DNA of 64,000 nt from JABMQW01 sp964439935. Its GTDB lineage: Bacteria; Fidelibacterota; Marinisomatia; Marinisomatales; TCS56. The notes below the pieces were generated by a model, which was given only the letters and a program-made list of their open reading frames with translations, was not told where the DNA came from and ran no database searches. Positions 9,784 to 17,300 of this stretch are shown here, piece by piece; the stretch's first letter is position 1; the number at the start of each line of letters is the position of its first letter. The position numbers and the translations under genes are program-made. The DNA lies in the NCBI GenBank assembly GCA_964439935.1, contig CAYTPW010000001.1, positions 310,001 through 374,000 of the forward strand. The letters run 5' to 3'.

Positions 9784-10347
9784 TTACTGAACCTCCCGAT
9801 GACGGAAGCAATCCACCACGTGATCATTTACCATTCCAGCGGCCTGCATGAAGGCATAACAGATTGTAGTACCGACAAATTTGAAACCGCGTTGCTTCAA
9901 ATCTTTACTCATGGCATTGGACTCGGTAGTACTGACGGGAATTTCTGCCATTTGCTTCCATTGATTTATTTTCGTTTGACCACCGACAAACTGCCAGATA
10001 TACTGATCGAAAGAACCGTATTCTGATTGAGTTTTCAGAAAATGCTGGGCATTGGTCACTGTGGAGCGGATTTTCAGCTTATTGCGGATTATTCCCGGAT
10101 TATTCAGCAATTCCTGAATTTTTGTTTCGTTATATTTGGATATTTTACACGGGTCGAAATTGTTAAATGCCAACCGGAAATTTTCCCGTTTATTCAAAAT
10201 TGTGGACCAACTTAATCCAGCTTGAAATGCATCCAGGACCAGGAATTCGAACAGTTTTTGATCATTATGAACTAGTACACCCCATTCAGTGTCATGATAT
10301 TCAATCATCAATTGATTATCAGATGGCCAGGCGCAGCGTGTTTTCAT
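9784..10347 (-). CDS. tag: DNA-3-methyladenine glycosylase I
   Basis: A 187-residue base-excision repair enzyme that removes 3-methyladenine from alkylated DNA. The N-terminal RCAWP motif, the EYHDTEWG motif, the QAGLSWSTIL helix and the C-terminal NDHVVDCFRH carry the Cys and His residues that form the family's zinc site (Cys near residue 5, His near 18, and the C-terminal His/Cys pair). Length is normal for Tag. It is transcribed opposite to both neighbours and looks monocistronic. Confidence 0.95.
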   Translation of the reverse strand: MKTRCAWPSDNQLMIEYHDTEWGVLVHNDQKLFEFLVLDAFQAGLSWSTILNKRENFRLAFNNFDPCKISKYNETKIQELLNNPGIIRNKLKIRSTVTNAQHFLKTQSEYGSFDQYIWQFVGGQTKINQWKQMAEIPVSTTESNAMSKDLKQRGFKFVGTTICYAFMQAAGMVNDHVVDCFRHREVQ

Positions 10348-10631
10348 TTTTTCTCCGATTATTATTAGTTGAATTTTGCAATGGTGTTATAAAGAGGCCA
10401 ATGCAAAAAATAATCTGATATAAATATTAAACAGGCTTTTGTGCAAGTTGGCCAGCGACACTCAGTATTGTGAAATTTGTCACAGACTAATAATTATCTC
10501 TGCTTGAAATTCTCATCGTGAATTGGAACGAAATCTTGAATGATAGTTAATCAAACCATGAAATAATCATTGGGCAACTTTTGTCGATTTTATGAGTCTA
10601 TGAATAAAAATGAAATGTGATTGAAATATTT

Positions 10632-13001
10632 ATGCTGAAGAATTTTAACAATGGCTTTATTGCTTTAATTATTTTATTGACAATTACTACAGTGGCAATT
10701 TCCGGTCAGGAGGCCGGGCGGGTCTTTGGTTACCTGCGGGCCGGTGATACTGGCGAACCGCTAATATTTGCCAATGTAATTCTCGAAGGCACAATCAAAG
10801 GTGCAGCTTCCGATGTTCATGGCTACTATTTAATCCGCAATATTCCGGTTGGCAGCTATAAGTTCAAAGCCATGATGATGGGTTACCAATCGGTGGAATA
10901 TCCAGTGGAAATCACCGCTGGTAGTGAACAGCGGATCGATCTGGAATTACCAATCACTGTTCTGGCAGGCGAGGAGGTGACTGTGACGGCTGAACGCACC
11001 CGTTTTGAAGAAAAGGTAGAGATCAGCCGTATGAATCTGTCGCTTCGGGAAATCGAAAATACACCTGCAATGATTGAAACGGACCTGTTCCGAATTCTGC
11101 AAATGACACCATCCGTCACTGCCAAAAATGATTTTTCATCCGCTCTGATAGTAAGGGGCGGAGGTTCCGACGAAAACCTGATTCTGCTGGATGGAATCGA
11201 AGTCTACAATCCCTACCACTTGGGCGGCGTTTTTTCAACCTTCAATGCCGAAGCTCTTGCTGATGCAGAATTCCTGGCTGGTGGCTATGCGGCCAAGTTC
11301 GGTAATCGCAATTCGGCAGTGTTGGATATAACATCCCGGGAAGGCAACTCCAAACGGCGGATATTATTTAAAGAAGGGCCGGTATCCGACTTCATTGATT
11401 TAAGTGGCATAAATGGGGAAATCAGTCTGTTGAGCAGCAAAATCCTGGCGGAAGGTCCCCATAAATGGGGTACCTGGATGATAGCCACACGTCGCACTTA
11501 TTATGATAAAATTGCAAAACTTTATTATCGGCTTAAAGATGGCAGTGAGCCGGCTGGTGGTTATTATTTCTGGGATATTCACTGGAAAGTCTTTTTCGAC
11601 CTGAGCAGTAAAAGCCGTTTGACGCTGGCCGGGTATTATGGTCGTGATTTTCTGGAGTTTAATTTCGAAGATGATGAATCCGGTTTTGACATTGGGTTGG
11701 ATTGGGGTAATTATACCACCAGCTCGCAGTGGCGCTTCGTACCTAACTCCAAATTTCATTCCACTTTTTCAGTTGCTCGTACTGTTTACGATTGGGACAT
11801 GGGTTTTACATTTACCGAAATTGATTCCGCTGTCGGAAAAATCTCCACTGACATTTTTCAAAATGTGGTCTTGCGGGATTGGACTATGAAAGAGCAATTG
11901 GACTGGTTTGTCAGTGATCAGCATACTATTACCGGTGGTTTTGAATACAAAATTCTGGAAATGGCAATCAAGCAAGAAATGGCTAAAATTACCTTTCTTG
12001 ATCGAACCCAAAGCCCCTATATATTATCGTTTTACATGCAGGACCGCTGGAAGATATCCAGTCGCTTCAATTTTCAACCGGGACTACGCCTGAGTAAATA
12101 TGAATTACATGATCAATTGTACCTGGAACCACGCCTGGGATTCAAGTATTTGTTGACTGAAAATCTGGCACTGAAAGCCAGTTGGGGATTGTACAATCAA
12201 TACATGTTTACCAATACCAACGACGAGGAAATCATCAGTTTTGTTGAATTCTGGTTACCAGTCCCCAGAAATCTGAAGCCCCAATCCTGCCAGCATTTCA
12301 TTGCCGGTCTTGAGCAGCGATTCAATAAAGGTTATTACGCTAGCCTGGAGGCCTATTACAAACCATATGATTATGCGCTGGAAGTCAATCCCAATAACGA
12401 TCCCGTTACCGATGAAGATGATTTTGTGGCAGGTAAAGGAACCGCTTGGGGTATCGAATTCCTGCTGAAGAAAATGCAGGGCAAAATCACTGGTTGGCTG
12501 GGCTATAGTTACAGTCGTATTCGCAAAGAAATCGATTTTAATAGTGACGGTATGCTACGCAAACGGGAGGGTGAAATCTACTTTACCAATAATGATATTC
12601 CGCATTCGTTTAATGCGGTTATTAGCTACAATCGTAGTAAAAAGCGAAGTTTTGGCCTGAATGCTTCCTATAATACCGGTAAACCTTTCACTGTGACCGA
12701 AGGATTGGTTTATGCTGGTACCAACTTCTCGAGTCCCATCTATCCCTATACCGGTTTGCAGGCAATCCCGGGGGGGAAGAATGGTGCCCGGTTCCCCGGT
12801 TATTTACGAATAGATCTCAGCTACATCAAGACGATTAAACCATTTGGGATAAATGGCAAGTTCAAATTTCAGATTATCAATGCCACGAACCATTTCAATG
12901 TTCTCATTGCACAAACAATTCCCAATACCAACCCAACCATGATTCGAGCATTCAGTATGTTCCCGGTGATTCCCTCGTTTGGTTTGGAATTCGAACTTTA
13001 A
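10632..13001 (+). CDS. TonB-dependent outer-membrane receptor with regulatory N-domain
   Basis: A 789-residue outer-membrane receptor. A signal peptide (about residues 5-25) is followed by a CarboxypepD_reg-like domain (about 28-105; GEPLIFANVILEG, GYYLIRNIPVGSY), a plug (about 130-235; LIVRGGGSDENLILLDGIEVYNP) and a beta-barrel to the C-terminus, which ends FGLEFEL. Energised uptake through TonB is the family role; the substrate is unknown. I prefer the ATG at 10632 over a GTG 15 bases upstream because neither has a strong ribosome site and the ATG leaves a normal signal peptide. The lipoprotein gene follows 13 bases after the stop, as receptor/lipoprotein pairs do in Bacteroidota. Confidence 0.92.
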   Translation: MLKNFNNGFIALIILLTITTVAISGQEAGRVFGYLRAGDTGEPLIFANVILEGTIKGAASDVHGYYLIRNIPVGSYKFKAMMMGYQSVEYPVEITAGSEQRIDLELPITVLAGEEVTVTAERTRFEEKVEISRMNLSLREIENTPAMIETDLFRILQMTPSVTAKNDFSSALIVRGGGSDENLILLDGIEVYNPYHLGGVFSTFNAEALADAEFLAGGYAAKFGNRNSAVLDITSREGNSKRRILFKEGPVSDFIDLSGINGEISLLSSKILAEGPHKWGTWMIATRRTYYDKIAKLYYRLKDGSEPAGGYYFWDIHWKVFFDLSSKSRLTLAGYYGRDFLEFNFEDDESGFDIGLDWGNYTTSSQWRFVPNSKFHSTFSVARTVYDWDMGFTFTEIDSAVGKISTDIFQNVVLRDWTMKEQLDWFVSDQHTITGGFEYKILEMAIKQEMAKITFLDRTQSPYILSFYMQDRWKISSRFNFQPGLRLSKYELHDQLYLEPRLGFKYLLTENLALKASWGLYNQYMFTNTNDEEIISFVEFWLPVPRNLKPQSCQHFIAGLEQRFNKGYYASLEAYYKPYDYALEVNPNNDPVTDEDDFVAGKGTAWGIEFLLKKMQGKITGWLGYSYSRIRKEIDFNSDGMLRKREGEIYFTNNDIPHSFNAVISYNRSKKRSFGLNASYNTGKPFTVTEGLVYAGTNFSSPIYPYTGLQAIPGGKNGARFPGYLRIDLSYIKTIKPFGINGKFKFQIINATNHFNVLIAQTIPNTNPTMIRAFSMFPVIPSFGLEFEL

Positions 13002-13014
13002 TCGGGAGAACGGA

Positions 13015-14127
13015 ATGATTAACCAACTGAGTAAAGGACTGATATTCGCGATCCTGGTAATCCTCATTTTCTGTAGTTGCGAAGAAGAAATGTTGCTGAC
13101 TGAATTTACCGATTATCAATTCCAGTACGACCCTGAATTGCGGATTGAGGCAATCCTAGATGCTGAAAATCCTGAACAAACGGTGGTTCGAATCGATTAT
13201 ACCATACCAATTACCGATACTACCATTTTCAACGGGCGTGACGATGACGGTGATTGGCGTCCTTTCAGTGATTTGAACGGTAATGGCAAATGGGATGAAT
13301 CTGAGCCGTTGAATGATGACCTTGGTGAAGATGGCGAATCTAGTGTTGATGACGAATTTTCCGAGCGGGATGATGGGGAAGGCGATGGGCTGCCCACGGT
13401 TGGCGAACCTCATATCGATGAGTTGGATGAAATTATTAGTCAGTTACACGATTCTACTTTTACTGTGGAATTATACAATAATTCTACCGGGAATAAAGTG
13501 GCGGATTTTGAATGGCGGACAGTAGCCGATTCAATCGGAATCATGGAAAATTATGATGAAGAATTGGAGGAGATTATTCGTTATGGGGGATATAAAATCT
13601 CCACGCTTTATGAATCAATTGATTATAATGACGAGTATTTATTTAGGATTTCTGGTTATTCCCGCATGATCGAAGCGGCTTTTCAACCGGAACCGCCAGT
13701 GGATTATCTTACCGACTTATTTACGATGAATGTTGATACACTGATGGTGACCGAAGACGATTCGCTGGCGCCAATCTGGACCACCGGTAGCGAACCGATC
13801 GTGTACTGGGTGCAAATCGAACGAATTTTCAGGTCGGATTCCATCGAAGTCGTCGCAGATCACCCGGCTACCCCAATTAACTTGGAAAACGGCATTTATA
13901 TTGGGGGTGACTTTACCACGTTCTATTTTCCAGGGCTGTATCGTTGGACAGTCTATGTTCCCAGCCATAATTATGGCCAATATGTTTATTCATCATTACC
14001 GATTACCGATTCCAGCATCAGCAACTGGCGTGATGAAGATGATAATGTGGTATTAGGCTGCGCGGGGTCAATGGCCAGTCGATCAATTTATGTTCGAATT
14101 GATAAAGAAATTGAAATATTAAAATAA
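13015..14127 (+). CDS. Lipoprotein paired with TonB receptor, with calcium-type acidic insert
   Basis: A 370-residue lipoprotein with a lipobox-like FCSC (Cys22) after a hydrophobic leader. It resembles the DUF4249-type lipoproteins that accompany TonB receptors in Bacteroidota, but I assign this by position and layout rather than clear motifs. An acidic insert at about residues 75-130 contains a DLNGNGKWDESE segment, an EF-hand/dockerin-like loop, in a run of Asp/Glu/Gly. I place the start at the ATG at 13015 with a GGGAG ribosome site; the longer reading would overlap the receptor. It is probably the surface or periplasmic partner of the upstream receptor. Confidence 0.8.
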   Translation: MINQLSKGLIFAILVILIFCSCEEEMLLTEFTDYQFQYDPELRIEAILDAENPEQTVVRIDYTIPITDTTIFNGRDDDGDWRPFSDLNGNGKWDESEPLNDDLGEDGESSVDDEFSERDDGEGDGLPTVGEPHIDELDEIISQLHDSTFTVELYNNSTGNKVADFEWRTVADSIGIMENYDEELEEIIRYGGYKISTLYESIDYNDEYLFRISGYSRMIEAAFQPEPPVDYLTDLFTMNVDTLMVTEDDSLAPIWTTGSEPIVYWVQIERIFRSDSIEVVADHPATPINLENGIYIGGDFTTFYFPGLYRWTVYVPSHNYGQYVYSSLPITDSSISNWRDEDDNVVLGCAGSMASRSIYVRIDKEIEILK

Positions 14128-14395
14128 ATCCGCTTATGGAGATCGTCATACTGAATAATGTAACAACTAATCCAATTGGCGACTGTCATATTGCTATGAC
14201 TCTCGACTTTTACAGCCCATTCTCCTTATCACTTGACTTTACACGATTATGCCGGACAGGTAATTATCGGGTTGCATTGGCGATGACCGGAAATGATCGG
14301 ACTGAGCATATAGTGGCAATAGTCAAAAAGCCTCCTTTAGATAAAGTAGATTCTCTCAAGCTGTAAAACTCTGGTTGATAGACAACATGGGATAG
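14128..14395. other. Long transcribed spacer before the terminator, no convincing gene
   Basis: There are 268 bases between the lipoprotein stop and a strong terminator. A 76-codon open frame (14136-14366) lies here but has no ribosome site and no recognisable motif, so I do not call it a gene. The segment may be a long 3' untranslated region, a small RNA sharing the terminator, or a degenerate repeat. A TTGACT hexamer at about 14233 could belong to an internal promoter; I see no good -10 with it. Confidence 0.4.
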
Positions 14396-14426
14396 AAGGG
14401 GCTGGTTGATTACCAGCCTCTTTTTT
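14396..14426 (+). terminator. Intrinsic terminator
   Basis: AAGGGGCTGGT pairs with ACCAGCCTCTT (11 pairs, one G-U) around a 5-base TGATT loop and runs into a T-tract. It ends the transcript from the receptor-lipoprotein operon, or from the spacer upstream, just before the 4Fe-4S protein gene. Confidence 0.85.
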
Positions 14427-14457
14427 GTATGATAATTTGATTGTTGCTGTTGGATAA

Positions 14458-15534
14458 ATGAGACCCAGGGGTCTTAAATTGCCTGATATGGAACCACTGG
14501 CTAAACGCATCTTTGGTAAAGACCGGCAACGCTTAAAACCTTTTGACTGGTCAATTCGAAACACGGTTCAGGTGATTGTTCTTACTATCACACTGCTGAT
14601 CGGTCTGCAATTCTTTTTATGGATCAAGCAGATTGAAGACGGTGCAGCGGTGACTTTCGCGCGGCCACCAGGAGTGGAAGGATTTCTACCGATTGGCTCA
14701 TTAATGGGGTGGAAATATTTTTTTCTTACAGGTAAATGGGATCTGGTTCACCCGGCTGGAATGATAATCCTGGGTTTCGCCGTCATTATATCATTTGCCT
14801 TACGTAAATCGTTCTGTGGCTGGTTTTGTCCGATCGGGACAATATCCGAGGGACTATGGCGGTTGGGGCGAGGAAAGAATGGCCACAATATACTGCCTCC
14901 GAATTGGCTTGATATTCCCTTGCGCAGTTTAAAATATATTTTATTGGCTTTCTTTGTCTGGGCTGTACTCGCTATGAATTCCGGGTCGCTGGAACGATTT
15001 TTTGCTCTGCCATACTGGAAAGTGTCAGATATCAAGATGCTGTATTTTTTTACCGGGATGTCTGGCTTCATCGCGACTGTACTGCTGATTCTGGTGGTCG
15101 GCTCCATTTCCATTCGCAATTTCTGGTGCCGCTATCTTTGTCCATATGGGGCGCTGATTGGGATATTCGGTTTTCTGGGACCTACCAGAATCCAGCGCGA
15201 AGAATCAACCTGCATCGACTGTAATCTTTGCGCTAAAGTCTGCCCGGCTTATATACCGGTCGATGTGAAGTCCCGGATCATCAGCGCGGAATGCACCGGT
15301 TGTGCCAGTTGTGTGGAAGTTTGTCCGGTGAAAGATACTCTGAATATCAAAACCACCGGTCTGCCGGTTGGATTCTGGACCAGCCGCAAACTTGCACTGA
15401 CTGTAGGGAGGTTATTTATTTTACTGGTGATTACTGCCCGTATCAGTGGCTTATGGGTCTCCAATGTAACTATCGAGGATATTCGGTCAATCCTGCCGAA
15501 CATTGATTTTTTAAAACATACTTCTGGTTTTTAA
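14458..15534 (+). CDS. Membrane-bound 4Fe-4S polyferredoxin (NapH/CcoG-like)
   Basis: A 358-residue inner-membrane iron-sulphur protein. Several transmembrane spans are interleaved with two conserved cysteine motifs at the membrane face (FCGWFCPIGT and CRYLCPYGA), then a soluble ferredoxin part with two clusters of the CxxCxxCxxxCP type (CIDCNLCAKVCP and CTGCASCVEVCP). This matches the NapH/NosR/CcoG-like family, which moves electrons between the quinone pool and a periplasmic or cytosolic partner. No catalytic partner is adjacent. The following genes for a Crp/Fnr regulator, a CxxC protein and DoxX suggest a shared redox theme. Confidence 0.86.
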   Translation: MRPRGLKLPDMEPLAKRIFGKDRQRLKPFDWSIRNTVQVIVLTITLLIGLQFFLWIKQIEDGAAVTFARPPGVEGFLPIGSLMGWKYFFLTGKWDLVHPAGMIILGFAVIISFALRKSFCGWFCPIGTISEGLWRLGRGKNGHNILPPNWLDIPLRSLKYILLAFFVWAVLAMNSGSLERFFALPYWKVSDIKMLYFFTGMSGFIATVLLILVVGSISIRNFWCRYLCPYGALIGIFGFLGPTRIQREESTCIDCNLCAKVCPAYIPVDVKSRIISAECTGCASCVEVCPVKDTLNIKTTGLPVGFWTSRKLALTVGRLFILLVITARISGLWVSNVTIEDIRSILPNIDFLKHTSGF

Positions 15535-15632
15535 ATCGACAGCGATTGGAGAGCCGTAAGTTGCAGGACCGGCTGATTTCATGATTGTTCAATAGTATTA
15601 GCCACCATATATTGCCGGGGAAAAACTGACCG

Positions 15633-15655
15633 ATATCATTTGGAATTAATGATAT
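15633..15655. promoter_or_regulatory. 8-bp inverted repeat upstream of the Crp/Fnr gene
   Basis: ATATCATT (15633-15640) and AATGATAT (15648-15655) are perfect inverted arms 7 bases apart, ending 25 bases before the start of the regulator gene. The position fits an autoregulatory operator. It is AT-rich, so chance is not excluded. Confidence 0.4.
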
Positions 15656-15680
15656 TGAATTAATAAGCAGAAGGTATTGA

Positions 15681-16358
15681 ATGGCTGAAAAGACCAAATT
15701 ATGGTATTTACAGAATTTTAATCTACTTGAAAACATGGATGAGAGAACCATGCAGGGACTCGATCAAAATTCCCGGATGCAGGAAACCGCGAAAAAAGAG
15801 ATAATTTATTTTCCTGATGAGCCCAGTAATACGATTTATTTTCTTAAGTCTGGAAAGATAAAAATCTCCCGTATAACGGAAGATGGGCGATCTACTACAA
15901 TCCAACTGATTGGTCCGGGTGAAATATTTGGTGAAAGCGCTATCCTGGGTCAAGAACGCCATGAGAACAATGCCGAGGTAATGGAGGATGCTATAATTTG
16001 TTCTATCAGTAAAGAGAATTTTGAGGACCTGCTCAATCACAGTCCCCGGCTGAATCGTAGTATCAACAAGTTCATTGGATTCCGTCTGCGTATGATTGAA
16101 TCGCATATCGAAGATTTAGTATTTAAGAATGCCCGTGAACGAATTGAAGCTTTTCTAAAACGTTATGTAAAATCATTCGGCAAGGAAATGGTTGACGGCT
16201 GGCAGGTCCGTCCATTTCTCAATCACACTGAAATAGGTGACTTGACTGCCACTACACGGCAAACAGTCAATGCCATTTTGAATGAACTGGTGCAGGAAGG
16301 AAAAATCTCTTATACACGCCGTTATCTGCGCGTTCTGGCACAGGACTGGCTGATGTAA
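15681..16358 (+). CDS. Crp/Fnr-family transcriptional regulator
   Basis: A 225-residue regulator with an N-terminal cyclic-nucleotide-binding-like beta-roll (about residues 25-125; IIYFPDEPSNTIYFLKSGKIKISR and GPGEIFGESAILGQ), a dimerisation helix, and a C-terminal Crp-type winged helix whose recognition part reads IGDLTATTRQTVNAILNEL. There is no N-terminal cysteine cluster of the Fnr type, so direct oxygen sensing by an Fnr-like Fe-S cluster is unlikely; the effector is unknown. An inverted repeat upstream and a CRP-spaced palindrome just downstream (16367-16384) are candidate binding sites. Confidence 0.93.
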   Translation: MAEKTKLWYLQNFNLLENMDERTMQGLDQNSRMQETAKKEIIYFPDEPSNTIYFLKSGKIKISRITEDGRSTTIQLIGPGEIFGESAILGQERHENNAEVMEDAIICSISKENFEDLLNHSPRLNRSINKFIGFRLRMIESHIEDLVFKNARERIEAFLKRYVKSFGKEMVDGWQVRPFLNHTEIGDLTATTRQTVNAILNELVQEGKISYTRRYLRVLAQDWLM

Positions 16359-16366
16359 ATTGTTTT

Positions 16367-16384
16367 TTGTCGCCCGGGCGACAA
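16367..16384. promoter_or_regulatory. Perfect 18-bp palindrome, candidate CRP-family operator
   Basis: TTGTCGCCCGGGCGACAA is a perfect palindrome. It contains TGTCG-N6-CGACA, the same spacing as the classical CRP site TGTGA-N6-TCACA. Its centre lies 41.5 bases before the ATG of the CxxC protein gene, and a TATAAT (16403-16408) lies between; if that message is nearly leaderless, this is the class II activator position. The T-run is on the upstream side, so it is not a terminator for the regulator gene. Confidence 0.55.
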
Positions 16385-16416
16385 GTAGCTTTCAATTTGG
16401 TTTATAATTTAGAGTT

Positions 16417-16701
16417 ATGAAATATGCAACGAACGATAAAAAGGTACTGGTAGAGCTCGTGACTCGCACGGATTGCGATAACTGTGAGCAGGTACGGTCC
16501 CAGATAGAAGAATACAAATTAAATACCGATCAGATCGATTTCCGAACCTATAATCTTGACAAAGATTTTCTTCCCAAAGAAAAACGATCTGTCATTACAC
16601 CAGCAGTCTGGATTGCTGGTTCATTATGCTATTTGGGTATGCTTGATATACGGAATTTTCGGGAAAGAATAAAACAACTAACTCTAGATATAATTGAATA
16701 A
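16417..16701 (+). CDS. Thioredoxin-fold protein with CxxC motif
   Basis: A 94-residue glutaredoxin/thioredoxin-like protein. The redox motif CDNC follows the first beta strand (residues 18-23 area), and the cis-proline motif ITPAVWI lies where the fold requires it. It is expected to make thiol-disulphide exchanges or to pass electrons. It has no signal peptide, so it acts in the cytosol. The DoxX gene follows after 13 bases. A TATAAT box lies just 8 bases before the ATG, which points to a leaderless or nearly leaderless transcript under the palindrome upstream. Confidence 0.78.
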   Translation: MKYATNDKKVLVELVTRTDCDNCEQVRSQIEEYKLNTDQIDFRTYNLDKDFLPKEKRSVITPAVWIAGSLCYLGMLDIRNFRERIKQLTLDIIE

Positions 16702-16714
16702 ACCAGGAGGTTAT

Positions 16715-17113
16715 ATGGAACAATTATCAAAACATTCGCATTGGTTAGTACGCCTTTCGCTGGCGGCTACTTTTCTTTATCACGGATTTGGCAAATTCCC
16801 TATGGCTGGTATGATGGCTGAAATGATGGGTATGCCTGTATTTATGGTCTATATGCTGGCTCTGATGGAAATGGCAGGTGGATTATTGATTCTCTGGGGC
16901 GGATTCGGGCCTGCATGGGCCACGCGGGTCGCCGCGGGGATCTTTGCCGTGGTAATGTTTGCTGCTATCATGATGGTGCACTGGCCTAACGGTTGGAATT
17001 TTATGGCCGGATACGGTGAAGGCACCAATAATATGGGTGGTATGGAATTTCAGGTTTTGATTACCGCAGTAGCGCTATTCTTTTTAACACGTGGAAATAC
17101 GAACGACGCATAA
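16715..17113 (+). CDS. DoxX-family membrane protein
   Basis: A 132-residue protein with four hydrophobic spans and the family motif RLSLAATFLYHGFGKFP near the N-terminus. DoxX proteins are small membrane proteins associated with quinone oxidoreductases, thiosulphate oxidation or oxidative stress; the exact role is not known here. I choose the ATG at 16715, which has AGGAGG 5 bases upstream; an upstream ATG would overlap the previous gene and has no such site. It is co-transcribed with the CxxC protein. Confidence 0.88.
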   Translation: MEQLSKHSHWLVRLSLAATFLYHGFGKFPMAGMMAEMMGMPVFMVYMLALMEMAGGLLILWGGFGPAWATRVAAGIFAVVMFAAIMMVHWPNGWNFMAGYGEGTNNMGGMEFQVLITAVALFFLTRGNTNDA

Positions 17114-17138
17114 TATAGAACAGCCGGATTACATGGAT

Positions 17139-17172
17139 GATGGGGAAATGGCTTTGTAGTCATTTCCCCATC
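17139..17172 (+). terminator. Intrinsic terminator after doxX
   Basis: GATGGGGAAATG (17139-17150) pairs perfectly with CATTTCCCCATC (17161-17172) around a 10-base loop; GGTGTTTT follows. It closes the redox operon. Confidence 0.78.
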
Positions 17173-17300
17173 GGTGTTTTAACTACAAACGAAAATAATT
17201 ATTAACTGATTTCATATATCTATCGCAGATTTTTTATAATAGAATCGTAAATTCTCCTGTTATATAATTATACAAACTAATTGGAACATGGGAGTATGCA

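Noticed and set aside
14136..14366. A 76-codon open frame between the lipoprotein gene and the terminator
   Set aside because: No ribosome site, no recognisable motif; treated as an untranslated segment.
16367..16384. 18-bp palindrome read as a terminator of the Crp/Fnr gene
   Set aside because: The T-run is upstream of the stem rather than after it, and the palindrome has no loop.
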